The notes: generated by a model from the sequence alone, not told the origin. Counted from the first letter of the stretch, positions 34,639-43,127 are shown. The stretch: DNA of 64,000 bases from Hominenteromicrobium sp900549945 (GCA_902472305.1 CABRNK010000002.1:124001-188000); one strand, 5' to 3'. Made by a program: numbers and translations.

Positions 34639-34764
34639 ATGCAGAAAGAAAGATACCATGTGGATTTAGTGGCGTTTGATGTAAAAAATCGCAAAGGAGC
34701 TTTAAGTATGAAAAAAGTTATTCTCTTTAGTTTTGACAATGACAATGTTAATGGTTTCTTTTAG
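34639..34764 (+). CDS. Possible 41-residue peptide overlapping the next gene
   Basis: An ATG at 34639 (after GTGGTGATACCG, a weak site) opens a 41-codon frame that reads through the start of the secreted-protein gene in the frame of ATG 34708 and stops at 34764. Its first part is MQKERYHVDLVAFDVKNRK. It could be a leader peptide or simply the chance frame created by the frameshift described for the next feature. Composition is AT-rich like the surrounding island. Confidence 0.25.
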   Translation: MQKERYHVDLVAFDVKNRKGALSMKKVILFSFDNDNVNGFF

Positions 34765-35497
34765 TGTTGCTGTATCGGCCCAAGAAGTTGAGACTTATCA
34801 AGGCTCGGAAACAGATCATACAATACTTGCATCGATGGATGCAGCTTATGCGGATAGTGGTTTAAAAGCGTATCTTTCTAAGAACGGGATTCAGACGCAG
34901 GCCGGTGATCGTCTTATTGCAGTTTCAGCCCATGATTCTGTGGGGACACAAACAACTTTACAAGTTTTGAAAGAAAATGAGGATGAAATCACTGAATATT
35001 TCCTTTGGGGATACGATGATGAAGGAAATAGGGTTGATGCCCCCATTGAAATCAATCCGAATGCACGTGCAATGCAGACATTTACTTGGAAACCTGGTGA
35101 TGAAACGATCACAATTTCTGCAACCGGACAGTATTCTCTGGATTATACAGGTACATATCCTTTTGTTGATTTAGTTCTTATGAATCCACAGGGATTAGCT
35201 TTTCACTATACATACAATGGAGGATATGTTCCGGTTTCTTCAATTAATATGGCCTTGCAGACGGTGGGACTTTTGTATGATTCAAGCGGAAATTTCATAG
35301 AAGCAGATTATCCTTATAACATTTATAAGCTTGTAAATAATCCTAACGCAAATGTCACTTACTCTGCGACTGGTGGTATCCCGAGTGATTATAGAATAGC
35401 GCGCGGAGGATATGGTTCGGGTATCTTCCTTGTCATGGAAGCTACAGTAAATGGCCGATGGGATTTGACCAATAGGAATGTAATTATTTTTGACTGA
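34708..35497 (+). pseudogene. Secreted protein of unknown function, frameshift in an A6 tract
   Basis: ATG 34708, eight bases after AAAGGAG, starts MKKVILFSF and then runs to a stop at 34764. One base out, the frame from 34712 reads KKLFSLVLTMTMLMVSFSVAVSA, a perfect signal peptide, and continues for ~240 codons (AQEVETYQGSE ... ATVNGRWDLTNRNVIIFD). Removing one A from the six-A run 34711-34716 would restore the whole gene. The mature domain looks like a soluble beta-rich extracellular protein; I do not recognise it. GC content is far lower than that of both neighbours, suggesting transfer. It may be a decayed gene, a phase-variable gene or a sequencing error. Confidence 0.6.
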
Positions 35498-35538
35498 GGT
35501 TTTTCACGATAGGTATCAACTAAAGGAGTGAAGGATTT

Positions 35539-36165
35539 ATGAAGCGATCGGCCGCACTGCTTTTTGTATGTGTCTTATGCGGGGCGTTGGCGCTCACCGG
35601 TTGCGCATCCGCGAATGACGGGACACCGATGACGCCGGAAAATGTGCTGGAAAAGGCATTTCAAAAAGATCAGCAGACGTTTTCAGAAGCGTTCGGCGTG
35701 AATTTCGACACGGATGCAGAGCTGATTCTCGGGCAGCCGGACAATTACCGGCTGATCGACGCAGTCGAGCTTTACGGGCGCACGGCGGATCGCACAGACC
35801 TCTACTTTGTTGAAAATGAGCTGCTCCAGTTCGAATATCAGTTCGCCTTTTCCGGCGGGGAGCAGGCGCTTTCCGACGCGCTCGACTTCGCGAAAAAGCG
35901 TGCGGCGGAGAGCGGGAAGGCGTACGGGGATTCGATTTTGCGGGAGCGGTATCTGGTCTCCGAGGATACACCGCTGCTTGCGGATTACGAAGCGGCGGCG
36001 CTGTATGAAAAGTGGGCGCAGGCACCGGATGAGCCGCACAATGCCGCGGATGCGTTTGCGGTTTCGGAAAGCTGTGTTTTGGAAATTACGTTGACGACAT
36101 TTGACAATTCCACGTATGTTGTGGCGCTGAGCTATAAGCGCCCGGTGGAAAAAAGCATACCGTAA
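35539..36165 (+). CDS. Lipoprotein of unknown function
   Basis: A 208-residue protein with signal MKRSAALLFVCVLCGALA and lipobox LTGC; the mature part begins after Cys22 with ASANDGTPMTPENVLEKAF. It is acidic and helical at first and ends in beta strands (VLEITLTTFDNSTYVVAL). No family is recognised. The ribosome site is AAAGGAG with the ATG at 35539. GC content is again that of the host chromosome, so the AT-rich segment ends at about 35510. Confidence 0.65.
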   Translation: MKRSAALLFVCVLCGALALTGCASANDGTPMTPENVLEKAFQKDQQTFSEAFGVNFDTDAELILGQPDNYRLIDAVELYGRTADRTDLYFVENELLQFEYQFAFSGGEQALSDALDFAKKRAAESGKAYGDSILRERYLVSEDTPLLADYEAAALYEKWAQAPDEPHNAADAFAVSESCVLEITLTTFDNSTYVVALSYKRPVEKSIP

Positions 36166-36175
36166 AAAATGACGG

Positions 36176-36216
36176 AAAAGCGCCGGCGCCGGGAGACTGT
36201 GCCCGGCGCTTTTTTG
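36176..36216 (+). terminator. Intrinsic terminator
   Basis: AAAAGCGCCGG pairs with CCGGCGCTTTT and is followed by further T residues; it ends the lipoprotein gene. Confidence 0.8.
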
Positions 36217-36277
36217 CGCAAGCCCTTTTGCAGTCACGCGTTCCGCGCCGCCGCATAAAATATTGCAGGCGGATCGC

Positions 36278-36306
36278 TTGCGTTTTGCGGACGGCTGTGT
36301 TAGAAT
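36278..36306 (+). promoter_or_regulatory. Promoter of the cysE-cysS operon
   Basis: TTGCGT (36278-36283), 17-bp spacer, TAGAAT (36301-36306), just ahead of the T-box leader. Confidence 0.7.
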
Positions 36307-36310
36307 AAGG

Positions 36311-36566
36311 CATATAGAAAAACGCTGTGACCGAACGAGTAACCCGGAATGCGACCGAAAGAGAGCGGCGGCCGCCGGCTGAAAGCTGCCGCAGGGAGGC
36401 GCCGGGCGAAGTGCATTCGCGAGCGGATGCGGTGAGCCCTAGGTGAGCCGCGTACGGCGTCGGCACGTTAAGCCGTTTCAAGTGATAAACCGGAGTGGAA
36501 CCGCGGATTTGATGCGCATATGCGTATTTTCGCCCCCGAGCGCCTTTGTGCGTTCGGGGCTTTTTG
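36311..36566 (+). ncRNA. T-box leader, cysteine-specific
   Basis: The leader contains the T-box AGTGGAACCGCGG at 36494-36506 and a terminator hairpin 36532-36560 (GCCCCCGAGCGC with GCGTTCGGGGC) followed by TTTTT. In the 3' side of Stem I, GCGAAGTGCATTCGC places TGC (36412-36414) after a GAAG context, fitting a cysteine specifier. The T-box loop reads TGGA; its variable base A would pair with the U discriminator base of tRNA-Cys, which agrees. Uncharged tRNA-Cys should stabilise the antiterminator and switch on cysE and cysS. Confidence 0.92.
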
Positions 36567-36585
36567 CTTTTAAGGAGATGATCGT

Positions 36586-37239
36586 TTGTTTTCGAAGCTG
36601 AAAGCGGAGCTGGACGCCGTGATGGAGCGCGACCCCGCCGCGCGCAGCCGGGCAGAGGTGTATTTCCTCTATGCCGGCTTTAAGGCGGTGCGCGCCTACC
36701 GCAGGGCGAACTGGTTTTACCGCCGCGATATGAAGTTTATTGCCCGCATGATCTCCCAGCGCGCCCGCCGGCGCACGGGCATTGAGATCCATCCCGGGGC
36801 GACAATCGGGAAAAATCTGTTCATCGACCACGGCATGGGCGTCGTAATCGGCGAAACGACCGTGATCGGCGATAACTGCACGCTGTATCAGGGCGTTACG
36901 CTCGGCGGCACCGGCAAGGACCACGGCAAGCGCCATCCGACGCTCGGCGACAATGTGCTCGTCGGCGCGGGCGCCAAGGTGCTCGGCCCGTTCCGCGTCG
37001 GAAATAACGCGCGCGTCGCGGCCGGCGCGGTCGTGCTCAACGCGGTGCCGGACGACGCCACGGCCGTCGGCGTTCCGGCGCGGGTCGTGCGCGTGGGCGG
37101 CAAGCCCGTGAACAGCGCGCTGGATCAGATCCACGTCGTCGATCCAATCGCACAGGAGATGTGCCGCCTGCGCGTGGAGCTCATGCACATGCGCGGGACG
37201 CTCGAGAAGAAAAAAACAGGGGAAACCGAAGAATCATAA
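36586..37239 (+). CDS. cysE: Serine O-acetyltransferase
   Basis: A 217-residue acetyltransferase that makes O-acetylserine for cysteine synthesis. The left-handed beta helix is seen in GIEIHPGATIGKNLFIDHGMG, given here as IEIHPGATIG and FIDHGMGVVIGETTVIG, with GVTLGGTGKD and HPTLGDNVLVGAGAKVLG following. The short N-terminal helical domain is the type found in Clostridia. The start is a TTG at 36586, with AAGGAG eight bases upstream; the ATG at 36578 is out of frame. It lies under the cysteine T-box and is followed by cysS 21 bp later. Confidence 0.93.
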   Translation: MFSKLKAELDAVMERDPAARSRAEVYFLYAGFKAVRAYRRANWFYRRDMKFIARMISQRARRRTGIEIHPGATIGKNLFIDHGMGVVIGETTVIGDNCTLYQGVTLGGTGKDHGKRHPTLGDNVLVGAGAKVLGPFRVGNNARVAAGAVVLNAVPDDATAVGVPARVVRVGGKPVNSALDQIHVVDPIAQEMCRLRVELMHMRGTLEKKKTGETEES

Positions 37240-37260
37240 GGAAAGGATACGGTATTTGCC

Positions 37261-38700
37261 ATGCAGCTCTATAACACACGCACCCAGAGAAAAGAGGAAT
37301 TTATCCCGCACGAGGCCGGCAAGGTCAAAATGTACACCTGCGGCCCGACCGTTTACCACTTCGCCCACATCGGCAACCTGCGCACGTACATCATGGAGGA
37401 CGTGCTTGAAAAGGCGCTGCGCTGCCTCGGCTACGATGTGACCCGCGCGATGAACATCACGGACGTAGGCCACCTTTCGAGCGACGCCGACACCGGCGAG
37501 GACAAGATGCTCAAGGGCGCCCGCCGCGAGCATAAGACGGTCATGGAAATCGCAAAATTCTACACCGACGCGTTCTTTGCCGACTGCGAAAAGCTCGGCA
37601 TTAAAAAGCCGGAGATCGTCGTGCCCGCTACGAGCTGCATCGACACGTTTATCGAGATGGTCGAAAGGCTCGTCGAAAAGGGCTTCGCGTACGTCGCAGG
37701 CGGCAACGTCTACTTCGATACCTCGAAGCTCGAGACGTACTACGTGTTCGGCAACATGGAGGAGGAGAGCCTCGCCGTCGGCGTGCGCGACAGCGTGGAG
37801 GAGGACGAAAACAAGCGCAATAAGAGCGACTTCGTGCTCTGGTTTACGAAGTCGAAGTTCGACGATCAGGAACTCAAGTGGGATTCCCCGTGGGGCGTCG
37901 GGTATCCGGGCTGGCACATCGAGTGCAGCGGCATCAGCGTGAAGTACCTCGGCGAATACCTCGACATCCACTGCGGCGGCATCGACAACGCGTTCCCGCA
38001 CCACACGAACGAGATCGCGCAGAGCGAGGCATATCTCGGCCACCCGTGGTGCAAATATTGGTTCCACGTGCTGCACCTGAACGACGCGCGCGGCAAGATG
38101 AGCAAGTCGAAGGGCGATTTCCTCACGGTTTCGTACCTCGAGGAAAAGGGCTACGACCCGCTCGCCTACCGCATGTTCTGCTTGCAGTCGCACTACCGCA
38201 AGCCGCTGACCTTCACGTTCGAGAGCCTCGACAATACCGTGACGGCTTACCGCAAGCTTGTCTCGCGCATCGCCGCACTGAAGGCGGAGGGAGCGCACGA
38301 CGCGGAGGGCTGCGAGGCGCTGCGCGCAAAGTTCCGCGGGGCGCTCGAGAACGACATGAACACTTCGCTCGCGCTGACCGCGCTGTACGACGTGTTCAAG
38401 GCGAAGCTCTCGGACAGCGACAAGCGCGCGCTGATCGGCGAGTTTGACGCCGTACTCTCCCTCGGCCTGCTCGAGGCCGCCGACCGCCTTACAAAGGAGG
38501 CGGCGGAGAAAACGGCGGCAGTCCCGGAGGGCGTGACCGACGAGGAGGCCGCGGAGATCGAGGCGCTGATCGCAAAGCGCGCCGAGGCCCGCAAGGCGAA
38601 GGACTGGGCGACGGCCGACGCGATCCGCGATGCGCTCGCCGCGCGGCGCGTCGTTGTCACCGACACGCCGCAGGGCATTACGTGGAAGATCGAGCCGTAA
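37261..38700 (+). CDS. cysS: Cysteinyl-tRNA synthetase
   Basis: A 479-residue class I synthetase. The HIGH-type motif is HFAHIGNLRTY, KMSKS is KMSKSKGDF, and the zinc ligands include the cysteine in YTCGPTVY, Cys in HIECSGIS and the histidine/glutamate pair in HHTNEIAQSE. The C-terminal anticodon-binding domain with KDWATADAIRDAL is complete. Co-transcription with cysE under a T-box links tRNA charging to cysteine supply. GGAAAGGAT lies before the ATG. Confidence 0.96.
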   Translation: MQLYNTRTQRKEEFIPHEAGKVKMYTCGPTVYHFAHIGNLRTYIMEDVLEKALRCLGYDVTRAMNITDVGHLSSDADTGEDKMLKGARREHKTVMEIAKFYTDAFFADCEKLGIKKPEIVVPATSCIDTFIEMVERLVEKGFAYVAGGNVYFDTSKLETYYVFGNMEEESLAVGVRDSVEEDENKRNKSDFVLWFTKSKFDDQELKWDSPWGVGYPGWHIECSGISVKYLGEYLDIHCGGIDNAFPHHTNEIAQSEAYLGHPWCKYWFHVLHLNDARGKMSKSKGDFLTVSYLEEKGYDPLAYRMFCLQSHYRKPLTFTFESLDNTVTAYRKLVSRIAALKAEGAHDAEGCEALRAKFRGALENDMNTSLALTALYDVFKAKLSDSDKRALIGEFDAVLSLGLLEAADRLTKEAAEKTAAVPEGVTDEEAAEIEALIAKRAEARKAKDWATADAIRDALAARRVVVTDTPQGITWKIEP

Positions 38701-38714
38701 GCGGCTGATACAGA

Positions 38715-38742
38715 GGGGGCACTCCGCGGGGTGCCTCCTTTT
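38715..38742 (+). terminator. Intrinsic terminator
   Basis: GGGGGCACTCC pairs with GGGGTGCCTCC (two G-T pairs) and is followed by TTTT; it ends the cysE-cysS operon. Confidence 0.65.
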
Positions 38743-38827
38743 CCGTGTTTGGGGCCGCAGAATGGCGCGGGTTCCGCCGTGCCGTAGTATCGACCGCGAT
38801 TCGGCGAGAAAAAACAAAAAATACGCA

Positions 38828-38856
38828 TTGACTTTCCCGTTTTTATGGGATATAGT
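38828..38856 (+). promoter_or_regulatory. Sigma-A promoter of the URO-D-like gene
   Basis: TTGACT (38828-38833), 17-bp spacer, TATAGT (38851-38856). The surrounding bases TTGACTTTCCCG and TATAGTGAAA are identical to those at 43099-43131. Confidence 0.8.
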
Positions 38857-38902
38857 GAAAGCATATCAACCGCATTGCGTGCGGGAGTGGAGGCGTATTG
38901 AA

Positions 38903-39844
38903 ATGAACAAGAGAGAACGCGTGATCACCGCTTTAAAAGGCGGCGAGCCGGACCGCGTACCCGCGGGATTCTGGTTCCATTTTAGCGGCGAGGCCGCAAA
39001 AGGGCAGGGCGCGATTGACGCGCACGTCGATTATTTTAAAAAATGCGATCTCGACATGATGAAGATCATGTGCGACGGCTACTTTGACTACCCGAACCCG
39101 CTGCAGGTGGAAAAGGCGGCGGACTGGTATAAGCTCGAGCCGATGGGCCCGGAGCACCCGTTTTTCAAGGAACAGGTCGAGCGCACGCGCGCGATCGCCG
39201 AGGCTGTCGGCGGGGAGGCGCTCGTATTTTATACCGTGTTCGCGCCGTTTTCCTCGATCCGCTTCGGCTACGGCGACGAGCTTGTGATGCGGACGCTGCG
39301 CGAGGACCCGAAGGCCGTCTGCCATGCGCTCGACGTGATCGCCGAGGACAACAAAATGCTCGTGAAGGCGCTCTTTGAGGCCGGCGCCGACGGCATTTAC
39401 TATAGTGTGCAGGGCGGCGAGAAAAACCGCTTCACGGTGGAGGAATACCGCAGGGTGATCACGCCGTCGGATAAAGCAGTGCTCGATTACGCGAATACGC
39501 TCGGCGAGTTCAACATCCTGCACTGCTGCGGCTGGGCGGGCGACCGGAACAACATTGAGGTCTGGCAGGATTACGAGGCCGCCGCGGTGAACTGGGCGGT
39601 ATACGTCGAAAAGATGGGCATGCGCGAGGGCCGCGATTTCTTCCCGAATGTGAAGTGCGTGCTCGGCGGGCTGGACAATACGCCGGCCGGCATGCTGTAC
39701 AAGGGCACGGACGACGAGCTCAAGGCGGAGATCCGCCGCCTCTGCGCAAAGACCGGCCGCAGCGGCTTCATCCTCGGCGCGGACTGCTCGATCCAGTCCG
39801 ATACGCCGTACGAGCGCATCCGCCTCGCGACCGAATACAGGTGA
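38903..39844 (+). CDS. Uroporphyrinogen decarboxylase (URO-D) family protein
   Basis: A 313-residue TIM-barrel protein opening MNKRERVITALKGGEPDRVP, the standard start of URO-D-family proteins in Clostridia, and with FNILHCCGWAGDRNN, where the His-Cys pair would bind metal as in corrinoid-dependent methyltransferases (MtaA/MtbA type). Housekeeping HemE motifs for porphyrin binding are not obvious. A methyl-transfer role is thus more likely than haem synthesis, but no corrinoid protein is adjacent. ATG 38903 follows GTGGAGG at a moderate distance. It has its own promoter and terminator. Confidence 0.8.
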   Translation: MNKRERVITALKGGEPDRVPAGFWFHFSGEAAKGQGAIDAHVDYFKKCDLDMMKIMCDGYFDYPNPLQVEKAADWYKLEPMGPEHPFFKEQVERTRAIAEAVGGEALVFYTVFAPFSSIRFGYGDELVMRTLREDPKAVCHALDVIAEDNKMLVKALFEAGADGIYYSVQGGEKNRFTVEEYRRVITPSDKAVLDYANTLGEFNILHCCGWAGDRNNIEVWQDYEAAAVNWAVYVEKMGMREGRDFFPNVKCVLGGLDNTPAGMLYKGTDDELKAEIRRLCAKTGRSGFILGADCSIQSDTPYERIRLATEYR

Positions 39845-39850
39845 AATTTT

Positions 39851-39880
39851 CCCGTGCAGCGTGTCCTGCACGGGATTTTT
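39851..39880 (+). terminator. Intrinsic terminator
   Basis: CCCGTGCAG pairs with CTGCACGGG around a 6-base loop, followed by ATTTTT. Confidence 0.85.
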
Positions 39881-39933
39881 CTGCGGTAAACGATTCGTAG
39901 AGTGCGAAACGGGGGAAATCAACGGGCGATCGG

Positions 39934-39962
39934 TTGCAAACCGGCGGGCCGGCGGCTAGAAT
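39934..39962 (+). promoter_or_regulatory. Promoter of the Xre membrane regulator
   Basis: TTGCAA (39934-39939), 17-bp spacer, TAGAAT (39957-39962), 22 bp before the start codon. Confidence 0.7.
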
Positions 39963-39984
39963 AGAGGGCAGGAGGTGTCGGCTT

Positions 39985-40473
39985 ATGGATGCTGAAAAAT
40001 TCGGCGCGTTTATCGCAGCGGCGCGGAAGGAGAAAAATATGACGCAGAAGGCGCTGGCCGAGCGGCTGCACGTTACGGATAAGGCCGTCAGCCGGTGGGA
40101 GCGCGGGCTCGGCTACCCGGATATCCACACGCTCGAGCCGCTCGCCGAGGCGCTCGGGATCAGCCTTCTGGAGCTGCTCCACGCCGAGCGGGAGACGGCG
40201 GCGCCGGACGCCGGGGCCGACCGCGCGGCGGCAGATGCGGTCGGCTTTTTCAAGGCGGCGTACGGCCGCCGCCTGCACCGCCCGGATTACGAAAAGGCCG
40301 TGCTGCGGGCGATCCAGATCATCGCGGTGATCTTCATGCTGGGCTGCGTGTTCATACGCAACCAGATGCACATGCGCGTGCCGCTCTGGTACACCGTTGC
40401 GGGCGGCGCCGTGCTCGTGCCGCTTGTGATTTCCTACGTCGTGCTCCGGCGCCGGAACGAAAAGGACGCGTGA
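39985..40473 (+). CDS. Xre-family regulator with C-terminal membrane helices
   Basis: A 162-residue protein. Residues ~5-60 form an HTH_3 domain (MTQKALAERLHVTDKAVSRW), then a linker and two hydrophobic helices (AIQIIAVIFMLGCVFI and WYTVAGGAVLVPLVISYVVL) and a basic end. Membrane-tethered Xre regulators of this type are common in Clostridia. The ATG at 39985 is preceded by GGAGG. The target genes are unknown; the gene is flanked by a terminator on the left and a Nudix gene on the right. Confidence 0.85.
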   Translation: MDAEKFGAFIAAARKEKNMTQKALAERLHVTDKAVSRWERGLGYPDIHTLEPLAEALGISLLELLHAERETAAPDAGADRAAADAVGFFKAAYGRRLHRPDYEKAVLRAIQIIAVIFMLGCVFIRNQMHMRVPLWYTVAGGAVLVPLVISYVVLRRRNEKDA

Positions 40474-40587
40474 ACAGGCCGCACAGGGCTTGCAGCCGCT
40501 CCCGTGCAGCGGTATAATAAAGGGGAAGTATTGCCCGCCGACGGGGCCGGACCTGTGGGCGGAGACAGAATCGAGGGAGTGGCTGCA

Positions 40588-41001
40588 TTGAAAACATGCG
40601 AGGTTTTCCCCGCGAACACGCTGGGGGAATACAAATTCGTCGTGATCCTTTCGCACATGGACGGCAAATACCTGTTGAGCCGCCACCGGGCGCGCACGAC
40701 ATGGGAGACGCAGGGCGGGCACATTGAGCTGGGCGAAACGCCGCTCGAGGCCGCAAAGCGCGAGTTCTGGGAGGAATCCGGCGCGCTGGAATACACGATC
40801 GAGCCGTTGTGCGACTACCGGGCTGCAGACGGCCTCGGCAGTTCCTCGGGCGCCGTGTTCCGGGCGGAGATCACAAAGCTTGGCCCGCTGCCGGAGAGCG
40901 AGATCGGGGAAACCCGCCTATTTGAAACCGTTCCGGAAAATCTCACATACCCGCACATCGCCCACGCGCTGTTCGCCTATGAGGCGGAGCAGAGGGCGTG
41001 A
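40588..41001 (+). CDS. Nudix hydrolase
   Basis: A 137-residue Nudix protein. The Nudix box GGHIELGETPLEAAKREFWEESGAL fits Gx5Ex7REUxEExGU (landmarks GGHIELGET and REFWEESG). It would hydrolyse a nucleoside diphosphate linked to another group; the substrate is not evident. The start is a TTG at 40588 with GAGGGAG eight bases upstream, giving LKTCEVFPANTLGEYKF; no ATG fits better. A strong terminator follows directly. Confidence 0.88.
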   Translation: MKTCEVFPANTLGEYKFVVILSHMDGKYLLSRHRARTTWETQGGHIELGETPLEAAKREFWEESGALEYTIEPLCDYRAADGLGSSSGAVFRAEITKLGPLPESEIGETRLFETVPENLTYPHIAHALFAYEAEQRA

Positions 41002-41007
41002 AAGGCG

Positions 41008-41043
41008 AACGGCCTGCCGCATTCGGGCGGCGGGCCGTTTTTT
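41008..41043 (+). terminator. Intrinsic terminator
   Basis: AACGGCCTGCCGC pairs with GCGGCGGGCCGTT (one G-T pair), followed by TTTT. Confidence 0.85.
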
Positions 41044-41130
41044 AATATCTCAAAAACATTTTTCCAGCAATTCCATAACAGCCCCGGTGTAGAATTTCGT
41101 CAGAAAACGACGGAAAGGGAGAGAACGACT

Positions 41131-41832
41131 ATGAATGCCGGAACAGCTTCGCTTCACCAGACAGGGACGATGACGCGCAAGCGGGAGGAGACGGCCGCCG
41201 CGTCCGTCTCCTATTCCACGCTTTTGTGGCTGTTTGTGATCGGCAGCGCGGTGGGCTTTGTGCTCGAAGGCCTCTGGTGCGTTTTGCGCACGGGCAGGTG
41301 GGAGAGCCATTCCGCCACGGTCTGGGGGCCGTTCTGCATCATCTACGGCGTCGGCGCCGTTGCGGTTTACCTGCTTTCGGCGTTTCTGAAAAACCGGGGC
41401 GTTCTTTTGCAGTTTGCGGTTTTCACCGTCTCCGGCGCGGCGGTCGAATACTTCGGCAGCCTGATTCAGGAGATGCTCCTCGGCTCCGTCTCCTGGGACT
41501 ACAGCGACCACGCGCTGAACATCGGCGGGCGAGTGAGCTTGCAGATGGCGCTGCTGTGGGGCGTTCTGGGGATCCTGTTCATGCGCCTTCTGTTTCCGCT
41601 GCTGGGCCGCCTGTTCGCCAAAATGCGCGGCAAAGGCTGGCGCGTCGCCTGCGTGTGCGTCTCGGTCTTTATGGCGGTGAACCTCCTCGTCACGGCGGCC
41701 GCCGTCACCCGGTGGCGGTCGAGAACGGAAGGCGCGGCGCCCGCGAGCGCCGCTGCGCAGTGGCTGGACGCGGCGTATGACGACCGGACCATGGCGGCGC
41801 TGTTCCCGAACATGACGTTTACGGCGGAATGA
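41131..41832 (+). CDS. Putative ABC-transporter type IV (CmpB-like) membrane protein
   Basis: A 233-residue protein with about five hydrophobic helices. LWLFVIGSAVGFVLEGLWCV, WGPFCIIYGVGAV and SVSWDYSDHALNIGGRVSL are the conserved pieces of PF06541 (ABC_trans_CmpB), a family found in Bacillota with no proven function despite its name. It has no ATPase partner nearby. AAAGGGAGAG precedes the ATG. It converges with the PLP enzyme gene at a shared terminator. Confidence 0.85.
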   Translation: MNAGTASLHQTGTMTRKREETAAASVSYSTLLWLFVIGSAVGFVLEGLWCVLRTGRWESHSATVWGPFCIIYGVGAVAVYLLSAFLKNRGVLLQFAVFTVSGAAVEYFGSLIQEMLLGSVSWDYSDHALNIGGRVSLQMALLWGVLGILFMRLLFPLLGRLFAKMRGKGWRVACVCVSVFMAVNLLVTAAAVTRWRSRTEGAAPASAAAQWLDAAYDDRTMAALFPNMTFTAE

Positions 41833-41834
41833 AA

Positions 41835-41877
41835 AAGCCCCGTGCGCCTGCGGCGGATCGCAGGGCGCACGGGGCTT
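41835..41877. terminator. Bidirectional hairpin terminator
   Basis: AAGCCCCGTGCGCC and its complement form a long stem with one bulge between convergent genes. The minus strand has a T-tract (CTTTTTC); the plus side has only TTCTG. Confidence 0.7.
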
Positions 41878-41913
41878 CTGTCTGTGGGGGAAGGACCGCG
41901 GGGGAAAGACGCG

Positions 41914-43014
41914 TCAGCGCCGTGCGTCTACGGTCCAGCGGCCGGTGATCCGGCCGTTTTCCGCAACGAGCGCCGCGCTGTAAAGCGCCGTCGTCGGGCA
42001 GATGTGCGTCGGGATCACGTAGAACGCGGCGCCGATCGCCGGGCGCTCGGCTTCGTGGCCGGGCAGCATACGGTACGTCCAGTGCTCCTCGCTCTGGAAG
42101 AGCGCTTCGGCATGTTCGAGGCCCGCAACAACGCCGCGCGGGCCGGCCGGATCGCTTGCGATGCCCTTGCAGCCGAGGTCGAGCGTGAAAATACCGTCGG
42201 CCGGGTGGCTCACGACACGCGTCAGCACGGCGGCCGCCGGGGTAAAGGGCAGGTCGGGATAGGCGGCGCTGTAGCCGGCGTCCCACAAAAACACCGTGCC
42301 CGGCGAGAGAAAAACGTCCGGGTTGGCGGCATGGCAGGGAAAGGAGGGGCTGCCGCCCGCGATAATTGCCGGGATCTCCGTGCCGACCGCCTCGAGGCGG
42401 TCGAGCGCGTCGGCGATGGAGGCGACCATCTCGGCGACCTCGGCCTCGCGCTCGAGCAGGTCGGCCGTGTGCACGTGCCCGTCGTAGCAGTGCAGGCCGC
42501 TGAAGCGCAGCGCCTGCAGCGGGCCGATGGCGCGGATGAAATCGTACAGCCGCGCGGTTTCCACGCCGGTGCGGTTCATGCCCATGTTGACATCGACAAA
42601 AAAGCCGAACGAGGCGTTTCGCTGCGCGGCTTCCCTGTCGAGCGCGCACAGTGCGCCGCGGTCGTCAGCGAGCGCGTAAAACTGCACGGCAGGGTATTTC
42701 TGCACGAGCGAGACGAAGGCCGCGATTGCCGGCCCGACGAGCGGGTAAGCGAGCAAAACATGCGCGGCGCCGGCTTCTGCCGCCATCTCAGCCTCGGCGA
42801 GCGTCGCGCACTTGAAGCGGCGGACGCCCATTTCCATCTGCATTTCGAGCATCGCGCGCATTTTGTGCGATTTCACGTGCGGCCAAAGGCGCTCGGCCCC
42901 GCCGGCGATCTCGATCGTGCGCCGCGTGTTCTCGCGGATCCGGTCCGCGTAATAGATCAGGGCGGGGGAGAGGATCTCCCCCTCGTTTTCGATTCGGTAC
43001 GTTTCAGCCTGCAT
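41914..43014 (-). CDS. PLP-dependent D-threonine aldolase / D-serine dehydratase family enzyme
   Basis: A 366-residue fold-type III PLP enzyme. The lysine-bearing signature HVKSHKM is at residues 46-52, and the C-terminal metal site is PTHICPT (His337, Cys339), both shared by D-threonine aldolase and eukaryotic-type D-serine dehydratase (DSD1). The barrel includes FGFFVDVNMGMNRTG and FSGLHCYDGHVH. It should cleave D-threonine-like 3-hydroxy D-amino acids or dehydrate D-serine; sequence does not decide. It is divergent from the N-acyl-D-amino-acid deacylase gene 151 bp away, and RidA follows that gene, which together suggests D-amino acid breakdown. Confidence 0.88.
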   Translation of the reverse strand: MQAETYRIENEGEILSPALIYYADRIRENTRRTIEIAGGAERLWPHVKSHKMRAMLEMQMEMGVRRFKCATLAEAEMAAEAGAAHVLLAYPLVGPAIAAFVSLVQKYPAVQFYALADDRGALCALDREAAQRNASFGFFVDVNMGMNRTGVETARLYDFIRAIGPLQALRFSGLHCYDGHVHTADLLEREAEVAEMVASIADALDRLEAVGTEIPAIIAGGSPSFPCHAANPDVFLSPGTVFLWDAGYSAAYPDLPFTPAAAVLTRVVSHPADGIFTLDLGCKGIASDPAGPRGVVAGLEHAEALFQSEEHWTYRMLPGHEAERPAIGAAFYVIPTHICPTTALYSAALVAENGRITGRWTVDARR

Positions 43015-43098
43015 GGTTCGGCCTCCTCACAGCGTTTGCGTTCAGTATACGCCGCCGCCCGCGCCGTGTCAAGCCGCGGGATTTTGCCCGCGCATCCC

Positions 43099-43127
43099 TT
43101 GACTTTCCCGCCCGGATACAGTATAGT
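43099..43127 (+). promoter_or_regulatory. Sigma-A promoter of the D-aminoacylase operon
   Basis: TTGACT (43099-43104), 17-bp spacer, TATAGT (43122-43127). Twelve bases around the -35 and ten around the -10 equal those of the promoter at 38828. Confidence 0.8.

Noticed and set aside
34708..34764. Programmed frameshifting at the A6G run
   Set aside because: The A-AAA-AAG heptamer promotes a -1 shift in a different register, whereas +1 is needed here, and no stimulatory stem was seen; slippage or indel is simpler.
38903..39844. HemE (uroporphyrinogen decarboxylase) of haem synthesis
   Set aside because: Only the family fold is supported; the His-Cys metal motif and the context fit a methyltransferase-like member better.
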